The notes under the pieces are model-generated. The model was not told the DNA's origin and did no database searches. It saw only the letters and a program-made list of their open reading frames with translations. 64,000 nt of DNA from Ehretia macrophylla (taxonomy: Eukaryota > Streptophyta > Magnoliopsida > Boraginales > Ehretiaceae), in NCBI GenBank assembly GCA_037974665.1, contig CM075771.1, forward strand, positions 3,906,881-3,970,880, read 5' to 3'. Positions 59,176-64,000 of the stretch are shown in pieces; the stretch's first letter is position 1; every line of letters starts with the position of its first letter. The position numbers were made by a program, and so were the translations under genes.

Positions 59176-59734
59176 CCTTTTCAATTTTTTTTGCTCCGGT
59201 TAGGGTTGCCTAGATACTTTATCCACCACATTTCTATTATCGAATCACTCGGCACCTTGGGCAAGACAACTTCGCTTCAAGTGAAGGCTGGGCCAGCAAA
59301 CCAAGGGCGTAGGGCTTGTGACCAGGTCTCCGTCACTCCGGTGCCTATAACTTTTGATCTGTAAGGAGTTACGCGGTGCACAGCATACCGTTGCAAAGCT
59401 CTCCGAGAGCTCTACCACGGGGGTAGCCAGCTTGCTCGATGTGCCCATTTTTGGAGCCCAAAATCGAACGTTTTCATCAGTTTCGGGTCACTTTTCTTAT
59501 TAAGCTCAATTTTTCCGTCACGGATCGTATGTTGTGAGCTGTTAAAAGGACGATAACCTTACTCGTGGGACATTAGAGAGCCCTACAATTCGTCGCTATC
59601 TCGTCTTGGGAAGATGCTGCGTTGTTGAAGCGGATGGGTTATCGTTAAGCCCATTGGGCCTTCTGAATGGGCCATCTCTCTAGGCTGGGACTGTGAACCG
59701 TTAACACATAAAGGAATTGTGCCCTCAACATGAC

Positions 59735-59852
59735 AGGTGTGATCATACCAGCACTAATGCACCGAATCCCATCAGAACTCCGAAGTTAAGCGTGCTTGGG
59801 CGAGAGTAGTACTAGGATGGGTGACCCTTGGGAAGTCCTCGTGTTGCACCCC
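59735..59852 (+). rRNA. 5S rRNA gene, copy 66, 1-nt deletion in box C
   Basis: 118 nt. Changes G1A, C6T, G31A and C95T, plus one C lost in box C. Its spacer begins CAATTTTGCTTCCTCC, as does that of copy 70. Confidence 0.9.
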
Positions 59853-60411
59853 TCCTTTTCAATTTTGCTTCCTCCAGTTAGGGTTGCCAAGATACTTTAT
59901 CCACCAAATTTCGATTATCGAATCCCACGGCACCTTGGGCAAGACAACTTTGCTTCAAGTGGAGGCTGGGCCCGCAAACCGAGGGCGTTGGGCTTATGAC
60001 CAGGTCTCCGTCGCTCCGGTGCCTATAACTTTTGATCTATAAGGAGTTACGCGGCGCACAACATACCGTTGCAATGCTCTCCGAGAGCTCTACGATGGAG
60101 GCAGCCAGCTTGCTTGCTATGCCCATTTTTGGAGCCCAAAATAGAACATTTTCATAAGTTTCGGGCCACTTTTCTTATTAAGCTCATTTTTTCTATCCCG
60201 GATCGTACGTCGTGAGCTGTTAAAAGGATGACAACCTGACTCACGGCACATTAGAGGGCCCTACAACGCGTCGATATCACGTCTTGCGAAGATGCTGCGT
60301 TGTTGACGCGGATGGGTTGTTGTTAAGCCCATTGGGCCTTTTGAAAATGCCTCTCTCTAGGCTAGGACTGTGAACCATTAACACATAAAGGAATTGAGCC
60401 CTCAACATGAC

Positions 60412-60530
60412 GAGTGCGATCATACCAGCACTAATTCACTGGATCCCATCAGAACTCCGATGTTAAGCGTGCTTGGGCGAGAGTAGTACTAGAATGGGTG
60501 ACCCCCTGGGAGGTCCTCGTGTTGCACCCC
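60412..60530 (+). rRNA. 5S rRNA gene, copy 67
   Basis: Changes G2A, G25T, C29T, A50T, G82A, A101G. G2A, C29T and G82A are shared with copy 71. Confidence 0.89.
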
Positions 60531-61087
60531 CTTTTCAATTTTGTTTTCTCCGGTTAGGGTTGCCAAGATACTTTATCCACCACATTTCTATTATCGAATC
60601 CCACGGCACATTGGGCAGGACAACTTCGCTTCACGTGGAGGCTGGGCCAGCAAACCGCGGGCGTAGGGCTTGTGACCAGGTCTCCTTCGCTCCGGTGCCC
60701 ATAACTTTTCATCCGTAAGGAGTTATGCGGCACACAACATACCGTTGCAAAGCTCTCCGAGAGATCTACGACAGGGGCAACTATCTTGCTTGCTGTGCCT
60801 TTTTTGGAGCCCAAAATCGAACGTTTTCATCAGTTTCGGTACAATTTTCTGATTTTGCTCTATTTTTTCATCCCGGATCGTACGTCGTGGGCTGTTAAAA
60901 GGATGACAACCTTACTCGGGGGACATTAGAGGGCCCTATAATGCGTCGATATCATGTCTTCCGAGGATGCTGCGTTGTTGAAGTGGATGTGTTGTCGTTA
61001 AGCCCATTGGGCCTTCTGAATGGGCCATCTCTCTATGCTGGGACTGTGAACTGTTAACACATAAAGGAATAGTGCCCTCAACATGAC

Positions 61088-61206
61088 TGGTGTGATCATA
61101 CCAGCATTAATGCACTGGATCCCTTCAGAACTCCGAAGTTATGCGTGCTTGGGCGATATTAGTACTAGGATGGGTGACCCCCTGGGAAGTCCTCGTGTTG
61201 CACCCC
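61088..61206 (+). rRNA. 5S rRNA gene, copy 68, spacer and terminator deleted
   Basis: Changes G1T, C6T, C20T, C29T, A37T, A55T, G70T, G72T. Only CTTT remains after the gene before the distal spacer (GGATCTGTAAGG). About 174 bp, including the normal T-runs, are lost. Confidence 0.88.
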
Positions 61207-61590
61207 CTTTGGATCTGTAAGGAGTTACGTGGCGCACAACATACCGTTGCAAAGCTATCCGAGAGGTCTACGACTGGGGCAACCAGCTTGCTAGCTGTGC
61301 CCATTTTTGGAGCCCAAAATTGATCGTTTTCATCAGTTTTGGGCCACTTTTCTTATTAAGCTATGTCTTTCGGTCCCGGATCGTAAGTCGTGAGCTGTTA
61401 AAAGGACGACAACCTTACTCGCGGGACATTAAAGGGCCCTACAACGCGTCGATATCACGTCTTGCGATGATGCTGCGTTGTTGAAGCGGATGGGTTGTCG
61501 TTAAGCCCATTGGGCCTTCTGAAAGGGCCATCTCTCTAGGCTGGGACTGTGAACCGTTAACACATAAAGGAATTGTGCCCTCAACATGAC

Positions 61591-61709
61591 TGGTGCGATC
61601 ATACCAGCACTAATGCACCGGATCCCATCAGAACTCCGAAGTTAAGCGTGCTTGGGCGAGAGTAGTACTAGGATGGGTGACCCCCTGTGAAGTCCTCGTG
61701 TTGCACCTC
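61591..61709 (+). rRNA. 5S rRNA gene, copy 69, near-consensus
   Basis: Changes G1T, G98T, C118T only. All internal promoter boxes match the consensus. Confidence 0.94.
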
Positions 61710-62267
61710 CCTTTTCAATTTTTTTGCTCCGGTTAGGGTTGCCAAGATACTTTATCCACCATATTTCTATTATAGAATCCCACGGCACCTTGGGCAAGAC
61801 AACTTCGCTTCACGTGGCGGCTGGGCCAACAAACCGAGGGCGTAGGGCTTGTGACCAGGTCTCCTTCGCTCCGGTTCCCATAACTTTTGATCCGTAAGGA
61901 GTTACGCGACGCACAGCATACCGTTGCAATGCTCTCCGAGAGCTCTACAAAGGGGGCAGCCAGATTGCTCATTGTACCCTTTTTTGGAGCCCAAAATCGA
62001 ACGTTTTCATCAGTTTCGAGCCACTTTTCTTATTTAGCTCTATTTTTAAGTCCCGGATCGTATGTCGTGAGCTGTTAAAAGGACGACAACCTTACTCGCT
62101 GGACATTAGAGGGCCCTACAACTCGTCAATATCACGTCTTGCCAGGATGCTGCGTTGTTGAAGCGGATGGGTTGTCGTTAAGCCCATTGGGCCTTCTGAA
62201 TGGGCCATCTCTCTAGGCTGGGACTGTGAAACGTTAACACATAAAGGAATTGTGCCCTCAACATGAC

Positions 62268-62385
62268 AGGTGCGATCATACCAGCACTAATGCACCGGAT
62301 CCCATCAGAACTCCGAAGTTAAGCGTGCTTGGGCGAGAGTAGTACTAGGATGGGTGACCCCTGGGAAGTCCTCGTGTTGCACCCC
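62268..62385 (+). rRNA. 5S rRNA gene, copy 70, near-consensus with 1-nt deletion
   Basis: 118 nt. Only G1A and loss of one C in the box C run. With copy 10 the closest to the consensus. Confidence 0.93.
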
Positions 62386-62944
62386 CATTTTCAATTTTGC
62401 TTCCTCCGGTTAGGGTTGCCAAGATACTTTATCCACCACATTTCTATTATCGAATCCCACGGCACTTTGGGCAAGACAACTTTGCTTCAAGTGGAGGTTG
62501 GGCCCGCAAACTGAGGGCGTTGGGCTTGTGACCAGGTCTCCGTCGCTCCGGTGCCTATAACTTTTGATCCGTAAGGAGTTACGCGGCGCACAACATACCG
62601 TTGCAAAGCTCTCCGAGAGCTCTACGATGGAGGCAGCCAGCTTGCTTGCTATGCCCATTTTTGGAGCCCAAAATCGAACGTTTTCATCGGTTTCGGACCA
62701 CTTTTCTTATTAAGCTCAGTTTTTCCATCCCGGATCATACGTCGTGAGCTGTTAAAAGGACGACAACCTGACTCACGGGACATTAGAGGGCCCTCCAACG
62801 CGTCGATATCACGTCTTGCGAGGATGCTGCGTTGTTGACGCGGATGGGTTGTTGTTAAGCCCATTGGGCCTTCTGAAAAGGCCATCTCTCTAGGCTGGGA
62901 CTGTGAACCATTAACACATAAAGGAATTGAGCCCTCAACATGAC

Positions 62945-63063
62945 GAGTGCGATCATACCAGCACTAATGCACTGGATCCCATCAGAACTCCGAAGTTAAG
63001 TGTGCTTGGGCGAGAGTAGTACTAGAATGGGTGACCCCCTGGGAAGTCCTCGTGTTGCACCCA
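62945..63063 (+). rRNA. 5S rRNA gene, copy 71
   Basis: Changes G2A, C29T, C57T, G82A, C119A. Confidence 0.91.
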
Positions 63064-63605
63064 TTTTCAATTTTGTTTTCTCCGGTTAGGGTTGCCAAGA
63101 TACTTTATCCACCACATTTCTATTATCGAATCCCACGGAACCTTGGGCAAGACAACTTCGCTTCACGTGAAGGCTAGGCCAGCAAACCAAGGGCGTAGGG
63201 CTTGTGGCCAGGTCTCATTCGCCACGGTGCCTATAATTTTTGATCTGTAAGTAGTTACACCGTTGCAAAGCTCTCCGAGAGCTCTATGATGGGGGCAGCT
63301 AACTTGCTCGCTGTGCCCTTTTTATTGCCCAAAATCGAACGTTTTCATCAGTTTCGGGCCACTTTTCTATTTTTGCACTATTTTTCCGTTCCAGATCGTA
63401 CGTCGTAAGCTGTTAAAAGGATGACAACCTTGCACGCGGGACATTAGAGGGCCATACAACTCGTCGATATCACGTCTTGTGAGGATGCTGCGTTGTCGAA
63501 GCGGATGGGTTGTCGTTAAGCCCATTGGGCCTTCTGAATGAGCCATCTCTCTAGGCTTGGACTGTGAACCATTAACACAAAAAGGAAATGTGCCCTCAAC
63601 ATGAC

Positions 63606-63724
63606 AGGTGCGATCATACCAGCACTAATGCACCGGATCCCGTCAGAACTCCGAAGTTAATCGTGTTTGGGCGAGAGTAGTACTAGGATGGGTGACCCTA
63701 TGGGAAGTCCTCGTGTTGCACCCC
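63606..63724 (+). rRNA. 5S rRNA gene, copy 72
   Basis: Changes G1A, A37G, G56T, C61T, C94T, C95A. The last gene in the window; its spacer is cut by the right edge. Confidence 0.9.
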
Positions 63725-64000
63725 CCTTTTCAATTTTTTTTGCTCCAGTTAGGGTTACCAAGATAGTTTTTCCACCACATTTCTATTATCGAATCCCATG
63801 GCACCTTGGGCAAGACAACTTCACTGCACGTGGAGGCTGGGCCAGCAAACCGAGGGGGTAGGGCTAGTGACCAGGTCTCCTTCGCTCTAGTGCCCATTAC
63901 TTTTGGTCCGTAAGGAGTTACGTTGCGCACAGCATACCGTTGCAAAGCTCTCCGAGAGCTCTACGTCTAGGGAAGCCAGCTTACACGCTTTGCCTATTTT

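Larger units (their letters stand above)
59735..63605 (+). repeat. Two-unit block shared by copies 66-67 and 70-71
   Basis: Units of copies 66-67 and 70-71 share unusual spacer variants: CAATTTTGCTTCC, CAATTTTGTTTTCTCC, ACAACCTGACTCACGG and GTTGACGCGG. The offset is 2,533 bp because an intervening unit carries a deletion. The spacer after copy 71 instead resembles the one after copy 64, giving a mosaic. Confidence 0.8.
42544..64000 (+). repeat. 5S rDNA tandem array, block C (3' part of copy 40, copies 41-72)
   Basis: Same orientation and unit as blocks A and B, mostly 675-679 bp. Exceptions are a fused unit at 51009, a deleted unit after 61206, and two units of about 661 bp with the same small spacer deletion. 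The array runs off the window. Confidence 0.96.

Noticed and set aside
1044..64000. Dozens of 60-130-codon reading frames on both strands that resemble each other (for example those starting MGESSTRMGDP or ending CAPRNSLRIKSYGHRSD).
   Set aside because: They are translations of 5S gene and spacer sequence. Their similarity follows from the tandem repeat, they are broken by indels in many units, and they overlap the RNA gene itself.
1044..64000. CRISPR-like or protein-satellite interpretation of the regular repeats.
   Set aside because: The period is about 677 bp, units are contiguous, and each contains a clear plant 5S rRNA gene.
1044..64000. Spacer near-palindrome AGCTCTCCGAGAGCT as a conserved regulatory hairpin.
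   Set aside because: Variants in many units (CCAAGAGCT, TCAGAGAGC) do not show compensatory change, so a conserved structure is not supported.

Overview
The window is plant nuclear DNA dominated by a 5S ribosomal RNA gene array. About 48 of 64 kb is a head-to-tail repeat of roughly 677 bp. Each unit holds one 119-nt 5S gene, read on the + strand, and about 558 bp of spacer. The gene has the plant type of internal Pol III promoter (box A about nt 50-64, intermediate element 67-72, box C 80-97). Upstream lie a TATA-like ACATAAAG near -29, a GC at -14/-13 and C at -1. T-runs follow the gene. I numbered 72 gene loci by hand. Substitutions are given against the majority sequence of this window (nt 1-119). 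The organism is a flowering plant judging by the 5S gene, its promoter and the retrotransposons; I cannot name the species.

Layout: 1-962 is the end of a minus-strand LTR that runs off the left edge. 963-1043 is unassigned. 1044-9370 is array block A (copies 1-12). 9371-12897 is a second LTR of the same family on the + strand, probably a solo LTR of 3.5 kb. 12898-31388 is block B (copies 13-39 and the first 93 nt of copy 40). 31389-42543 is a complete but coding-defective Athila-type Ty3/gypsy retrotransposon inserted inside the 5S gene of copy 40, with perfect GACCC target duplications. 42544-64000 is block C (the rest of copy 40, then copies 41-72). The array continues off the right edge.

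The retrotransposon has two 1,687-bp LTRs, a tRNA-Asp primer binding site, one gag-pol frame (gag, CCHC knuckle, protease, reverse transcriptase, RNase H, DD35E integrase) and a non-coding 3' region with two polypurine-tract modules. At least four in-frame stops and two frameshifts break the frame. The two LTRs differ at about 34 sites by hand count (about 2%).

No 5S copy matches the window consensus. Most carry 3-12 substitutions, and many of the recurrent ones are C-to-T or G-to-A at CpG sites. Neighbouring units are related as higher-order blocks of 2, 3 or 4 units, some units are fused or deleted, and three insertions interrupt or border the array. This looks like a poorly homogenised, probably silenced part or edge of a 5S locus. 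I see no cellular protein-coding gene and no convincing new biological system. The most unusual points are the transposon split of a 5S gene, the block duplications, the doubled polypurine module, the clustered promoter changes in two copies and a 30-base C tract at the end of one gene.
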